Shown here in pieces: positions 22,429 to 35,115 of a DNA stretch of 64,000 bases. The notes under the pieces were generated by a model. That model saw only the letters and a program-made list of their open reading frames with translations, made no database searches and had not been told where the DNA came from. Positions within the stretch are counted from its first letter, which is position 1. The number at the start of each line of letters is the position of its first letter. This DNA is from Aptenodytes patagonicus (Eukaryota > Chordata > Aves > Sphenisciformes > Spheniscidae). The position numbers and the translations under genes were made by a program. The stretch spans positions 22,162,932 through 22,226,931 of the forward strand of contig NC_134950.1 of NCBI RefSeq assembly GCF_965638725.1. Direction: 5' to 3'.

Positions 22429-23560
22429 GGTTATACAGTATTGGCCCCAGTATCAACCCCTGGGACACACCACTAGTGAACTTTGCCCAGCTGGACTTTG
22501 TGCTGCTGATCAAAACCCCCTGAGACCAGCAGTTCAGCCAGTTTTCAATGAGGATGATATGGAAGACAGTGTTGAAAGCCTTTCTGAAGTTGAGGCAAAG
22601 AGCATCCACTGCTCTCTCCTCATCAACCAACCCAGTCACCTCATTGTAGGCTGTCAGGTTGGGTAAGCGTGTCTTCCCCTTTGTAAATCCATGTTGAATA
22701 CTCTCTGCAAATGGTTTCAGGATTAGTTGCTCCATCACTTTCTGAGGGATCAAGGTGAGGCTGACCAGACTGTAGGTCCCTGGATCCTCCTCCTTGCCCT
22801 TCATGAAGACGGGAGTGACAGTTGCTTTCTTCCACTCCTCAGGAACCTCTCCCAGGCACCATGACCTTTCAAAGATAATCAAGCGTGGCCCCACAATGAC
22901 ATCAGCCAGCCCCCTCAGCACCCATAGGTGGCTCCCATCAGGTCCCATAGACTTTGTTCAAATGTTCCCTGACCGGATCCTGATCCACCAAGGGTAAGTC
23001 TTCCTTGCTCCAGACTTGCCCTCTAGTCTCAAAGGCCTGGGATTCCTGAAGGGTGGTCTTCCTAGTAAAGGCAGAGCTGAAGGTGACACTGAGTACTTTG
23101 GGCTTTTCCGTGTCCTTTCTCACCAGGACCCTACTGCACTTAGCAGTGGACCCCCATTTCCCCTAGTCTTTCTTTTGCTGCTGATAGACCTGTAGAAGCT
23201 CTTTGTGCTGCCCTTTGCCTGCCTCACCTGATTCAGCTCCAGGTGGGCTTTGGCTTTCCTGACCCCATCCCTCTACAATCAGACAGTGTCTCTATATTCC
23301 TCCTGGGTCCCCTGTCCCTGCTTCCACCTCCTCTATGCTTCTTTTTTTAAATTTGAGTTTTGTCAGGAGCTCCTTGCTCATCCAGGCTGGCCTCCTGCTG
23401 CCTTTGCTTGATTTAGTTGGGATGAACCATTCCTGAGCTTTGAGGAGGTGATTTCTGAATATCAACCAGCTCTCCTGAACCCCTCCTCTATCCTGCGCCA
23501 TATCCCGTGGGATTCTTCCAAGAAGGTCTCTGAAGAGACCTGTCTTTCTCAACATCCACC
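22429..23560 (-). mobile_element. Outer minus-strand CR1, main piece
   Basis: This continues the element of 21866-22004 with reverse transcriptase sequence (GEVPEEWKKATVTPVF, SIQHGFTKGKTRLPNL, FRKAFNTVFH) and the post-endonuclease linker (RRPAWMSKELLTKLKFKKR). About 27 bases present in the intronic copy near 8520-8550 are missing here. Positions 22730-23482 are nearly identical to 8557-9309. The right edge is approximate. Confidence 0.92.
22730..23482 (-). repeat. Near-identical CR1 tract, copy B (pair with 8557-9309)
   Basis: This is the partner of the tract in the DCSTAMP intron, in direct orientation, 753 bp with three differences and no gap. Outside it the two CR1 copies diverge at once on both sides, for example CCCCTCCTCTATCCTGCGCC here against CCCTTCTTCTCTGAAGGACC in copy A. 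Confidence 0.9.
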
Positions 23561-26500
23561 GAGTGTTCACTGCTAATCACTTTCTTCATCTCTGCATGCA
23601 GTCTAGAGAAGGCACTATTTTCCTCACCTCAGATGTTGTCTGTCTACTAGTCAATTTTTATACAGTGAAATAGAACAGTTTATAGGCACAGGTTTTATCT
23701 CTTGGCCATGGAAATTTTGCAGCACTTCATAACCCCTTTGGGGCTCCAGGGAGAAAAGAGGCTCCCACAGTACCGTTATAAGCAGTGGGAGTGTGCAAAA
23801 GGACTTTTCTTCCATGACCAGCCAGTTATGGCCCTGAAAGTTAATTCGTAATAACCCAAATGCTGGCCAGGTCAGCAGCTTTTAACCAAAGAACTGGGCC
23901 CAAAGAGGAGGGTGGGGAGGAAGGAATTTTTGCATCCACTTGGGCTATTTATGAGAAAGAAAGTAGTTTGTGGTCATCTGGGTAGAACAACTTTTTCCAC
24001 CCTTTACTTTTTCAAGAACAAGGAGTTGTGGGCAGACTTTACCCATACTCACCAATTTGAATCGAGTTGTGGCAGTGCCTGGCATTAGTGCTCCTAGCTT
24101 CTCCTAGACAACCAAATAAACCTGTAAAGTACATACAGACAATGCAGAAATCAATCCTGCAGCCTGAAAAGTGTCCTAACATTTCAATTACTTAAGGCCA
24201 TAGCTCCCCTCAGTGATACAGCATGCTGACAAAGATCCTCAGCTGGTCTTCCCCAACCCATATGCTGCAACCAGGGACACTTCTCGGATGTGCTGGTGTC
24301 ACTGGTTTTTTTTGGCAGTTCCTTTAAAGCAGAATATTGTAGTGACCCACTCACAGCCCACCCTCATAAACTGTTGTGTCAGTACAACTGTCAAACACAT
24401 TTTATGTCACCAAGGTGGATGCCTGCTGGCTGGAGGTGTCCGAGGCCACCAGGTCACAAACTACAGCGTGAGCCTCTGTTGGGGGAATATTCTCTCTAGG
24501 TAACAGCAGCTGCTGGGGCTGCCTGGTTGCTGGACTGCCCTGCTGATGTTAACCAGTACTGGCCACTGTAAAATGGGAGGAACTGACAGTTTACTAATTT
24601 GAGGAACAGTACAGTAATGGCTGTTGTTTTTTTCTTCTGCTCTGTCTGCCAGTGCAGTACAGATCCCTCTGTCTGCACTAAAAAAAGTGAGGATGGTTTC
24701 AGAATTAGTGCATTTCTGACCTCGTTTCCCAATTTTTTCTTAAGCCCTGCAGAATGACTAGCAAAATTTACTTGCACGTAAAAAGTATTAATGTCACTGC
24801 TCAAGATCCTACTGTTCTGGCAGTTCCTTAATGCATTTCAACTGATAATGAAGCTGTGATTAACACAGTTTTGATAACACCGGGCTTCAACTCTTGTAAA
24901 ATGCAAGTTGGATCCATATTTCTTTGGGTTTGTCTTTAGGATGCTGAAGGTTGCTTCCTTTTGTGACATATCTTTGTGCTGCAAGAACAAAGTGAGTTCA
25001 GAGCTGTGAACGCTGTGTTGCATTGAAATCACTGGATATTCTGCTCTGCCTGCTTCTGCCTAAGGAAGACCAGCTAGCAACTAATAGTCCTTCCTTGTGG
25101 CGGGCTTCCAGAGAGCCAGGAAAGAAACAAAGATCAGTGTTGTAAATATTTGTGCTCTTGTTTTTGAGTCATGGTTTTAATTACTGTTTCTGTTTTACTG
25201 CTACAGCAGAAATTTAGATTAAAATAAGACAATTACATTTTCTTTTCTAAATAACCAAGGAAATGAAATAACGACAGTGGATCATTACTCACAGTGAGCA
25301 GAGCTCCACTGGATGAGCAGTATGTCTGGAGCCAGCGACACAACAGCTATGAGTAAATGGTTCTCAGCATGAATCAGGATTGCAGAAACTCACTTCTGAT
25401 GGGCTCCAGTGAAAAACCTGATCCAAATACTGCTGAGCTTGGATAAAGCTTGTATCTGATGCTGGTAGCTGAAGGTAATCTTTGTATGATATAAAGGTAG
25501 TGTTTGAGTCACTATGAAAACACTAACTTGATGCTTGCTGTAAAGAACTATTCCTGTAAGTTGAGCTGGCGAAGGTTCCTAACAGTCTCCAGGAAAGCAG
25601 TTTAGTGGGGAGTTTTCAGCTGAATAATCATCACTGATGGCCACATAAATGCTCCTGACTTGGTCCCAGGAAAATGAGATCTTGATACCTCTCTATGAGG
25701 TCTTGATTGAGTGCCCAACAGATATCATGAAATGACTGCCCAAGGCACAGATTTGTCACATCCTTCTTTTAATGAAAGCTGGAAATGCCTCTCTTTGCTG
25801 TTGTAAGTTACTTTACTTTGTTTATGTTTAATAACTTCTTCTGTGTTGGAGATGTCACTCCCAACAAATGATGCAGCCAGCTACAGCTGCTACCTCCAAC
25901 TGCAGAGAGAATAGGCATTTCAAATGAAACATAAAATCAACATTTAAAAAAGCACTGGTAGCAGTTTTACAGTTATCATGAGGAGCTGCACCTGCCTAAC
26001 TAGCTCTTCTAAAAAGAAGGAAGCAGCCTGTGTGAGATCCTGGGTTAAGGGTCTGTAATAACAATGTTACTTGGAAATAAATGTTTGCTGTGTCATGGCG
26101 GTCTGGTGGATTCCTGCCCTTCACTCCACAGCCTGAACCATTGGGCAGATTCATGGACATATGCTTTTGGGCTGTTGCAGTCATGCACCTTGTTTTGGAT
26201 TCATGTGAGTCCTTGGCCTGAGCATTCCCAGCCTCCTTAGAGTCACGTGCCCAACTTGCTCATGTATTCCTGCTTTAACTCATTTCAAAATCACATTGCT
26301 TATAAAAAGTATATTATTAAAAAACCTTAAAATAAGTGGTCTCACTTTGACACTGTTAGACTAGCTAAAGATTGCACAAGTTTATTCTAGAAAAATCTGA
26401 GCGGGGAAGTAATCTCTGCTGAGCCATATGATGGGAATGGGCTGGGGTGAGCAAGGCAAGTTCTCAGGCTGAAGATGCTGTGTAAGCTCCTGCTTAGTTG

Positions 26501-27290
26501 GGGGACACCTGGGGATACTGACAAAGCATATATTCCAGAAGTGGGTTCCAGATCACCTTCATCAGCTTAAAGTAAACCCCAAGCTATTCATACGTTGATA
26601 ACATTTTTCATTCCTTTTTTTTCCTTTGTGTTTTCATGCTATTGTTCACCCAATACCCTATTATCTTTTTCACCAAAGCAAGAGATATGCCAGACATAAG
26701 AATTGACTCTTTTAAATGACTCTAAGGAAATGAAAAACAAATAGGATGCACCACGGAAAGGTTTTGCCCCAGACAGTTACACTGTAATGAAATACCAAAC
26801 TATTCCAATCTAATTTTTCCATAATATATGCTATTCCAGATAACTGGAGTCAGCATTGCTCCAGTGAAGGTGCCCATACAGTAAAGACTGCCAAAATGAT
26901 AAAGGAAAAAGGTTATATGGAAAAAAGGGAAGAATGTAATAACAGCATTTGTTGGACCATATCTTACCAGGAAATCTGATACATTACTAATAAATTCCTT
27001 ACTGTATGCTGTGAAAAGAATCAGTGAGATAAGGAAAGAAATAATGTAGCCAAGGAACAACAACTGGATAGCAATCTTTGCTTAGAATAATGTAAGTAGA
27101 ATTTATAATGGATCTATCAAAGTACCTGGCAATGTTGCTATAAAATAGGTCTGGCATTTCTATCTTTACCCCTCAGTTACTTTGAAGGAGTTTATAAATT
27201 TGCTAACTTGATTGAAACTTGCAGTAAAGTATTATTTTCCAGTCTTGGATGTTTGGGTTTTGTTAGTGACTAATAAGAAAGTTCCTTCTG
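23561..27290. other. Non-coding, nothing recognised
   Basis: Unique-looking intergenic sequence without CR1. Overlapping frames at 24213-24503 (plus) and single frames at 24496-25032 (minus) lack similarity to known families. One hydrophobic 87-codon minus-strand frame at 26800-27063 is discussed in the findings. Confidence 0.5.
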
Positions 27291-27330
27291 ACAAAAAAAA
27301 AAAAAAGAAAGAAAGAAAAAAAAAGAATTA
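27291..27330. repeat. A-rich/(GAAA) simple repeat
   Basis: A run of 14 A is followed by GAAA units and more A. It has no retroelement body attached on either side that I can recognise, so it is called a simple repeat rather than an element tail. Confidence 0.85.
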
Positions 27331-28043
27331 AAAAGTAAGGCAGCCTAAGGCTTACAAGACAATAATTGACACTATTCTTTCCAAAGCCTTTCCTTGTGTT
27401 GTCTACTTCTGGCCAAAGACTGAATTCTCTGTCTTCTGTTTTCTGACTCTCACATGGTTTAGCTAAAGAATGGCTTCTTTAAATTAAAAGAAAGGGGGGA
27501 GGAAGTGGTTGATGCAATAAAGTTAGTTCTTGTGCACAATGAGTATATGATACTAAAACCAGTATAGAAATAGAGTGTTTTGAGGAAGGATAACTGGTAA
27601 AACAAAGGGGAAGGCACAGAATGAAACCCACAAAGCATTATAAAACAAACCTCAACACATACAAGTTTGCAGAGTTATGGAAATAGTTAGAATTTCATTA
27701 GACATTAATATGTAGTGTTATGGGTTCCCATCTGCCCAGTAACTTTACAGGACATGCCACCTTCTCACAGCCACAGCCTGTATCAGCTACAAAAATATTT
27801 TCTCTAACCATTAAACAATTAACAGCATAGTTCATCTCCTCAGAGGTATAAAACCAGTGAAGATTTGAGCCTGAACTACTAAGGAACTGAGAATCTGCAT
27901 TATCCAGCAGCTCCCCCAGCTAATTAGGGCAAAAAGCCATAGTTTAATGCTTCTGCAAGGATGTGGAAAGGGGTAGTGGCGCCTTTATTTTAGCAAGAAG
28001 AAGAGAGAAAAGAGAAAGACATAGATACGACAGGAAAGGGAGT

Positions 28044-28065
28044 GATCACCATATATATGGTGATC
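28044..28065. other. Perfect 22-bp palindrome
   Basis: GATCACC, ATATATAT and GGTGATC follow each other, giving a perfect inverted repeat with no spacer. It could be a binding site for a dimeric regulator or chance; no flanking gene explains it. Confidence 0.9.
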
Positions 28066-28325
28066 TTAACCTTGACCCTCCCTGTGACAATCCTCCTCTG
28101 CAGGCAGGCTCCCGGGAGCCCCTGCAAGGATGGGGACTCACAAGCAGGACTGTTAAAGCGATGCTCCTGTTTCTGCCTCGGCAGGGCCCTGAGCTGCAGG
28201 ATATCCAAGGGCACAGAGAGAAGACAAATATGAGCAGAGCTGTCCTGGGAAGGACCCGCAATAAGAATGATGACAAAGTGAGATGGGAAAGATTCATATC
28301 AGGCCATTATAGCTTCTGTAATGGA

Positions 28326-28345
28326 TTTTTTTTTTTTTTTTTTTT
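28326..28345. repeat. T20 homopolymer
   Basis: Twenty consecutive T residues. No processed-pseudogene body is recognisable on either side. Confidence 0.95.
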
Positions 28346-30360
28346 AGTTTATTTGGTTTGTCTGACTGGAGTCAATTAAATTATTCTTTATGGAACAAGC
28401 AAAGAGAGACAGCACACATCCTACCAAACTGGAAGTTGCAGCCTATGACAGTTCTGGTCAGAAGGAATAAGATAACTCAAAGATGGAAAAGTTAAATGTT
28501 TATTTATAAATAATGTTGTAACAGCAGTAAAAATTGAGCTCCCAGTGATAAAACCTCAAAGGTAAGATGCTGCTTTTCTTCTGACCTACCCAGAGGATTT
28601 TTTGACCCCCAAATTCACTAATAAAATCAGAGGATTAGCTGTATGACATTTTCAGAGAAATTTGATGTCATGCAAAAGTAAAAGAAAACCTTTTTCTTAT
28701 TGATGATAGTAAACACAGGACAATACTGCTAGTTGGCTGCAAAGAGGGAGAATGGAAGAAATTTTCTGTGGTCATTTTTTGGTATCTTAAACCAATTCAT
28801 TATAAGTTTTGAAATAAATCTGGTACAATGATTGTAGCAAGTAATTATTTAAGTTGTTACAGGTAAGCACTCTTAGCATGCATCTAATGAAGAGAAATAT
28901 AAAAAACAACACTAAACGTTAAAGTATGTGATTGATAAGAAAAGGAGTTTCTATTCTAGCACATTTACTTCCTTCTGCATTTCTATCGAAAGCAACATTC
29001 AGGCTTCCAGTATATTATCCTTTCTTCAGTAATCACAACTTCAATTACCATTTATCAACATTTGTATTTTGTTAGAAAGAAAACAGCTAATCAGCCATTT
29101 CCTTTCCTGCAATCAAGCAAAGATTGTGTTCAAGATGAGATAAGCCACTTTAGAACCACAAAACATTCTGTAAATATGGGAAAATTGGGGGAAACATACA
29201 TTTTATGATCAGCTAACAGGTTGCATCATGAAAAACATCATAGGTAATAGGGCATTTGACAGAAAACAGGGGTGTGAAGAGGCTCTGAGGAAGACAACTT
29301 TCTAGCTGAAGTTAGCCAGCCCGAGCCTGAGTTTTTCTCCAAGTGCTCAAACAATACAGATCATGTGCCAGCACCGGGAAAATATGGTTAAAAACTGATT
29401 TTAACTGAGAGATTTATAGGAAGGGTAGTTGTCTTGAGGACACATTTGTGTTGAATTGTAGTTACTAATGGGCTGAATTACACTATGCCGAAAGAGCTTG
29501 ATTATAACCATGATGCTAATAAGGATTGTTTGGAGACACTAGCCAAACCTCCTGGAAGCAGAACAGGGAGAGAATCTGAAGCTGGTTCCTCACCCGTGAG
29601 GACCTGCAGCAGTAGAGAAGTATTTTGCAAAGAGAGTTAGCCTGGGATATGCTCAAAATCTGAAATGTAGATTAAGTTACATATTAAAAGTTCTACCATG
29701 CGATAATTAAAATAAATAGTTCTTGCTGAAAAACTTGCTCCTAGCTGACAAATGCACATAGTAATGTACTTTTCAATGATCTCAAAGAAAATATCAGTGC
29801 TATGACAGAATTACTGCATTTTCTTTGCTTCTGGCATGTTGTAAATGTTTGAGTCAATTGGATAGGAATAAAGGATGCTCAGTACAGTGTAATTACTTTT
29901 CTTTTGTCCTGATTTACCAGTTCTCAATGGATCTTCCCCCCTCATCACAATTATACTGAAAGCTTTCATTCTATTTTCTTTAGCCTTTCTATGGAGATTG
30001 TTTAAATATTATGAAATGTCTGTAAAAGGATATGCAACCAAGTCCTCTCAGTAAAAGTCGGTGAATATCCTCCTTTTTTCACTTAAGTTTCATAAAAAGA
30101 TTTACATCTTAGTTTCCTAACTATTAGGTAGACAGTACAGGTCCGATTCAGAAAGAAAAAAAACCTTGTCATACTTTTAGTCAAATTGATTTGCTACCAT
30201 TTATTGAGAATACCAATGTCACGGAGAGTTTAATCTTGCTCCAATATAATGAACCTGGTAACTATTGAAGTCTGTTATGTATTAACTTTTCATTTCCTGT
30301 AGCTTGCTAAATGTTTATTCTCTTAAGATACAATTAGTTCCTTTCACGCTTTTAATGGAG

Positions 30361-33300
30361 AGACTTTTTTTTTTTTTTAAGTGCCACAGCCCTGATGTCC
30401 CTACCAAGATAAAAGGCCTAGTTCTTCACATCAGTGGAATTTATGTAGGAGGTAATTCGTTTGAGCCAATTGGTTTGTCCTCTTTTTGGCAAAACTTTAG
30501 GGCAGTTGTGACTGACCTTTTCCCACAGCTCCAGTCCTCCATCCAAGCAGAAAATCTGGTTTTCAATTAGACACACGGTGTCTCATAGCCACACAAACTG
30601 TGTTAACATTTCTAATAAATCAATGATTCCTTTCTCTATGCAAGCCAAACAAATCATAGTTCCAGAGAAAACAATAAAATACACCGTCTCATGCCTCTGT
30701 GCTTCCCCACTCCTGACTATGCTTCAGGATTTTACCTTTCTGCCAGAGATGCCTTGTCACACACAAAGCATTTCCTTCAGATCATGGGGTTTCTCAGATC
30801 CTTCTCCCTTTCTAAAACTTCCAAACCTCCTTTCTGTATACTCTGTCCTCCATATCAGGATGAAGACATGAACAAACCCTTTGTCAGGTTGTTGTTACTG
30901 TCCTCACCAGACCTGCTGCTTAGCTACCAGCCAATGCAGGTGCTTTCTTGGTCTGGCCATGCACTTGCCCAGAGATTTAAGCAGAATTGTTTTAGAACTT
31001 CACAAATGTCTGTTGTTAGTCCTGTGTCACCACTTCCAGGAATTTCAGTCCAAGATGAAGGCAAAAAAATTGCAGATTTGGCTAGTCCAGTAATCAAAAT
31101 TGCAGTTCATGACCTCAGCTGGAAATATCACCATAAATAGGATACATATCACAAAATTGCCATGCAGAGATGGTGGTTGTATTAGAAACATTAGAAACTG
31201 CCTGAAAATGGGCTTGTCTCCGTGTCCATGTGAAATGACGCAGGCCAGATCTGCCACAGTGGACAGATTTCCTTGAACTCTGCTACAGGATCAGAGCTGT
31301 TTCATGCATCACAGGTGTTGCCCTCTCTGTCTCCAGCCGAAAGCCCAAACAGCAGCACTCTTGCAGCACTCAGCCCTACCAGCTCCCTGCAGCTCCCCAG
31401 TACCAACCCAGTGCTCTCCTGCCCTCGCCCTGCACAGTGGAAGAGGAGATACTTGTAGCAGAACTGAGGAAGAAACTAAACTATCTATTTTTAAGAACTT
31501 TCCGAGGAGGGGGAGAGGAAGGAGAGCTTTAGCCTTGGCCACTAGCTCTGATCCACCCTCATGCCATGGTCATTCACATACATAGTTCCCTCTTTAGACA
31601 GGGTTGGGGGATCTCCCCCCTCTCCAACCCCTCAGCTAGTGTCAGCTGTGTGGTCAGGATTCCTAGACTAAATTTATGTGTGTATTATGAAGAAAAAAAA
31701 ATGAGCAGGCCTTGTGCTGTGAAGGGCAGACCAGATAGTCCTGGGGCAAGACAGCACGACAGAACGGGCAGAAAGAAAAGAAGGAAGGAAGGGGTGGTGA
31801 CCCCCTCCCCTGCTTTACCTTGCATGCTCAGGACCATGGTCGCTCCCTCTCTTCCTTGGGTTTTGGTAGGTTTGGGGTTGGTTTTTTTTTGTTGTGTTTT
31901 TTTTCTTGTCCAGGCTACATTTCTCCTTTTTCATATAACATGAAGAAAACTCACATGCTGCCTTGGCTATCGACAGCTGGGCTTGTGCTGGGAGAGAGGA
32001 GCTGGCTTTCCAAGGGATCATTCGGAGGATTTTGCCTTACCACATGGGTGTAAAGCTGTGCAATAACTCTATGCACATTTGACGTTTACTTGGCTTTTTT
32101 TCAGTAAAATACCTACCTATCCTTTAAGGCTCTTCTTTGATGGCCCTTTCTCATACGTCTTTGCATTTAATGTTTTTTTTTCAGTTTCCGAGTGGCAGGG
32201 TGTGTGTCAGAAGAAACATAAGACCCTTTTACAGCCTGACTGAAATGTCTTCTTTCCACTTCTCAAAGTGTTTTAAGGAATAAGAAGAACAAAGCATCTC
32301 TTCAGTTGATCATACATGGTGGATGCCAATGTGATACACATTACTGACAGTGCTTGGTGCAGAGAGTGCCCTAAGGTGCGTCAGGGTGGGCAGACACAGT
32401 CTTCCTGGGGTATCTGATGGCAAAAGAGTCCACTGCACTTCCTATCCAAAATCAGGGTTACTCAGCGTGTACCCCAGGCTTGCCAGTGATCCTTCACCCT
32501 AACATGATTGCAAAACATGCTCTCAAGCTACACTAAACTGATTTAAAAACACTTTGCAGGCGTAACTGTGTGCAGCTGGCCAGGATGTGTTCTGCCCACA
32601 CCCCAAGCTTAAATAATATTTTTAATACAGCTGTAAAATTATAATTTTTGCAGAATATTATCATTTTGTTAATCTAAATGTGAACTACTTCATTTATTTA
32701 TTTTCCTCCCTTTAAACTGCTAACCAATACTTGGAAGACCGTACAAAATGGCCTGTGGATTTTTTCCCTCAAAGTTTAAGTTCTTTACTTAAAAAAGGTT
32801 GAGATAAATGGCTTTAGTGATACAAATGCATCACATTAAAACCAGTTATTAGCCTGTGTGGCAAAAAAGAATGGGACTTGTTTCTGTTTCCCAAACTCAA
32901 AATTATTGTGTGTATTTTATTTTGTTTTTGTTTTTAATTAAAACTCTAGTACAGCATCTTTTGTGTTTGTGGTAATTATTCTGAACTTTGTATCCCAAAG
33001 GAGAAACGTGTAAATAGTTCACTCTTTTGTGGCTATTTGTTCCTGCCATTAGCTCAGGAAATGTGTTTTCCAAGCTCTGCATTAGTTTAGCCAACTGGTG
33101 ACAAAAGTAGTCATTTGTGTTAACACAAGCAGAGCAGAGTTAAGCAACAGAATAGACTACATTTCTGAGTAACATAATAAGACAATCTGAGGAAACAGTA
33201 ATTGTACAAAATGTTTTGTCTTAAGTGTATTCTTTATTATCCATGTGCTAGTTGTCAATGTGGATGGAGAATGGTTTATAAATCATTGACAGCTGTTACT

Positions 33301-34679
33301 GGAAATGTTTATATTTTGAGGACTTTTCAATCTGTCCTGCTGTCCTTGGAGTCAACATGGATGTTACTCTTGACTTACACTGTAACGAACAGGGGGATTG
33401 AGGTTTTATTGAAGCATACGTTGTGCTACCTGCTTTGGATTTGATGGATCCACTACAAACACAGCCCAGAAATGTGGCTGAGGCTCTGCCCTGAGCCAGC
33501 ACAGCTGCAGCATGCAAGCAGCAATGCCGAGTGCCACCTACCAGCCATCAGAGGGGAAATAACCGAGCGATCCTTCACCAGCACAAATACAACTGGTAGG
33601 GCAGCATGGCACAAGCATTCATTCAACAATTTTGGAGAAAAAGGGGTGCGGATAAAGCCACATTCATCCGAGACAGAAACTCTGAAGTCAGACCAAGTCC
33701 ATCAACTTACAGCGAGTCCCCATGGAGGTGAAAGTTACAGTACAGACAGTTTGCACCCTTTGGGTCCCTGGAGACTGTGGGACAGACCTGGATCCCAGCA
33801 GTACTGTGGGGACTCAGGGCAGCAATACCTGCCTGGCGGCGGGGAGCCTCCTGCAGAGCTGCCTGTGGTTGCTGGAGAGCCCTGCGGCACTCCTTGGTCC
33901 CCACCAGCTCACTGGGACACAGACGGGGACACAGCCCCTGCACTCACACTGTGTTGACAAACTCCCGTGGGATTCTGGAAGTGCAGATGCCTGCCGAGCT
34001 CTCCTCCTGGCCATTCTCCAGCTCCGCGCCCTCCAAGCCCCTGCTCCCTCCCCACGTCCTTTCCCTCTCCCCACTTCTCCCTTGGGGACCCCAGGGCTGC
34101 CACTTCTGCCACCTCCGCTGCCAGCCTGCAATCTTGGCTGATCCCTGATGAAAAGCCAGCCTGGGTTTGGGCTGGCAGCACCCGCGTCCCTGCAGGCAGC
34201 CTGCCACCACCCTGAGCTCCCTGAGCTCCCAGCCCCATGCTGTGCCAGCCCATGCCTAGCAGAGCCCGTGTGCTGTGCCAGGCAGCTGCCTGCTTCTGCA
34301 GCCCTGGAAATGCCTTTCCGAGGTCCTTCCCAACTTAATATGAGGAGTTGGCACGGAATAACACCGATAGATTATTTAGAGTGGCTGGTATGCACTCTTT
34401 CTTAAAAACACCACCACTAAACCCCTACTGTTCTACAGTGTTTCTAATACTCCTGTTTTACACCAAAGCCAGGAGCTAGTCCTATAGCAAACTACTAAAT
34501 GCAATAAATCCCGCCAAGTAGTCTTTTGTAGTAATCCTGTAGGTTAAAATTTCACCACAGTTTGCACTTCAGAACTTGAATCTCATAAAAGGTGAGATTC
34601 AAACACGTGTTGTGTCAACCTGAAGAGCCTCCTATCCCAGCCTGTGCCACCAGGCCATGTTACCTGGACACTGATGTCC
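30361..34679. other. Non-coding, with a GC-rich block at its right end
   Basis: Intergenic sequence. Overlapping frames at 30578-31140 and 31273-31943 lack recognisable domains. From about 33470 to 34330 the sequence is GC-rich and several frames on both strands are open together (for example 161 codons at 33472 and 139 at 33722 on plus, 114 at 33909 on minus). This is expected where stop codons are scarce, and the products are low-complexity Pro, Ser, Leu and Ala, not a known family. Confidence 0.45.
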
Positions 34680-34778
34680 GTAACCCCTCAAGTCCCCTCC
34701 CCAGCAGGAGGCTGGACTAGGGCCCTACTGAGGTCCCATCCAACCTGAATTATCCTATTATCTCATGATTCTACTATT
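34680..34778 (+). mobile_element. CR1 3' end fragment
   Basis: CAGGAGGCTGGACTAGGGCC followed by GAGGTCCCATCCAACCTGAAT and a degraded tail (ATTATCTCATGATTCTAC) is a CR1 3' end on the plus strand. It abuts an internal minus-strand CR1 piece. Confidence 0.75.
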
Positions 34779-35115
34779 CCTCCCCAGGTACAGGACTTTG
34801 CATTTGCCTTTGCTGAATTTGTCCTTTTGGCCCTTCCTCCAGCCTCACTAGGTGCCTCTGAATGGCAGCGCAGCCCTCGAGCATATAGGCTGATTTCTGC
34901 CCCCCCAGTTTGGTGTTGTATGCAAACTTGATGAAAGCAGACTCCACCACCTCCTCCAGGTCATCAGTAAAGATGTTTAAGTGGACAGGTTCCAGGATAG
35001 ACCCCTGCACTCTACTTCTGCAGCATCCAGGTGGATTATGGCCCATTAACCACTGCCCTCTGAACCTGATCACCCAATCATTTTTTTACCCATCTAGTTG
35101 TCTATCCATTCAGAC
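34779..35115 (-). mobile_element. CR1 LINE internal fragment, reverse transcriptase region
   Basis: Minus-strand CR1 ORF2 sequence. The block FIKFAYNTKLGG is the reverse transcriptase active-site region, where the functional family has FADDTKLGG. Both catalytic aspartates are replaced (to Tyr and Asn), so the copy is inactive. The upstream half of the domain and the element's own 3' end are not present. Confidence 0.85.

Larger units (their letters stand above)
27331..30360. other. Non-coding, simple repeats only
   Basis: Intergenic sequence with a 22-bp perfect palindrome at 28044-28065 and a T20 run at 28326-28345. The 138-codon plus-strand frame at 27963-28379 runs through the T20 run (a string of Phe) and overlaps minus-strand frames, so it is not taken as a gene. 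No open frame of 60 codons occurs from about 28.4 to 30.3 kb. Confidence 0.5.

Noticed and set aside
27963-28379. 138-codon plus-strand frame
   Set aside because: It runs through a T20 homopolymer, overlaps minus-strand frames and has no family similarity.
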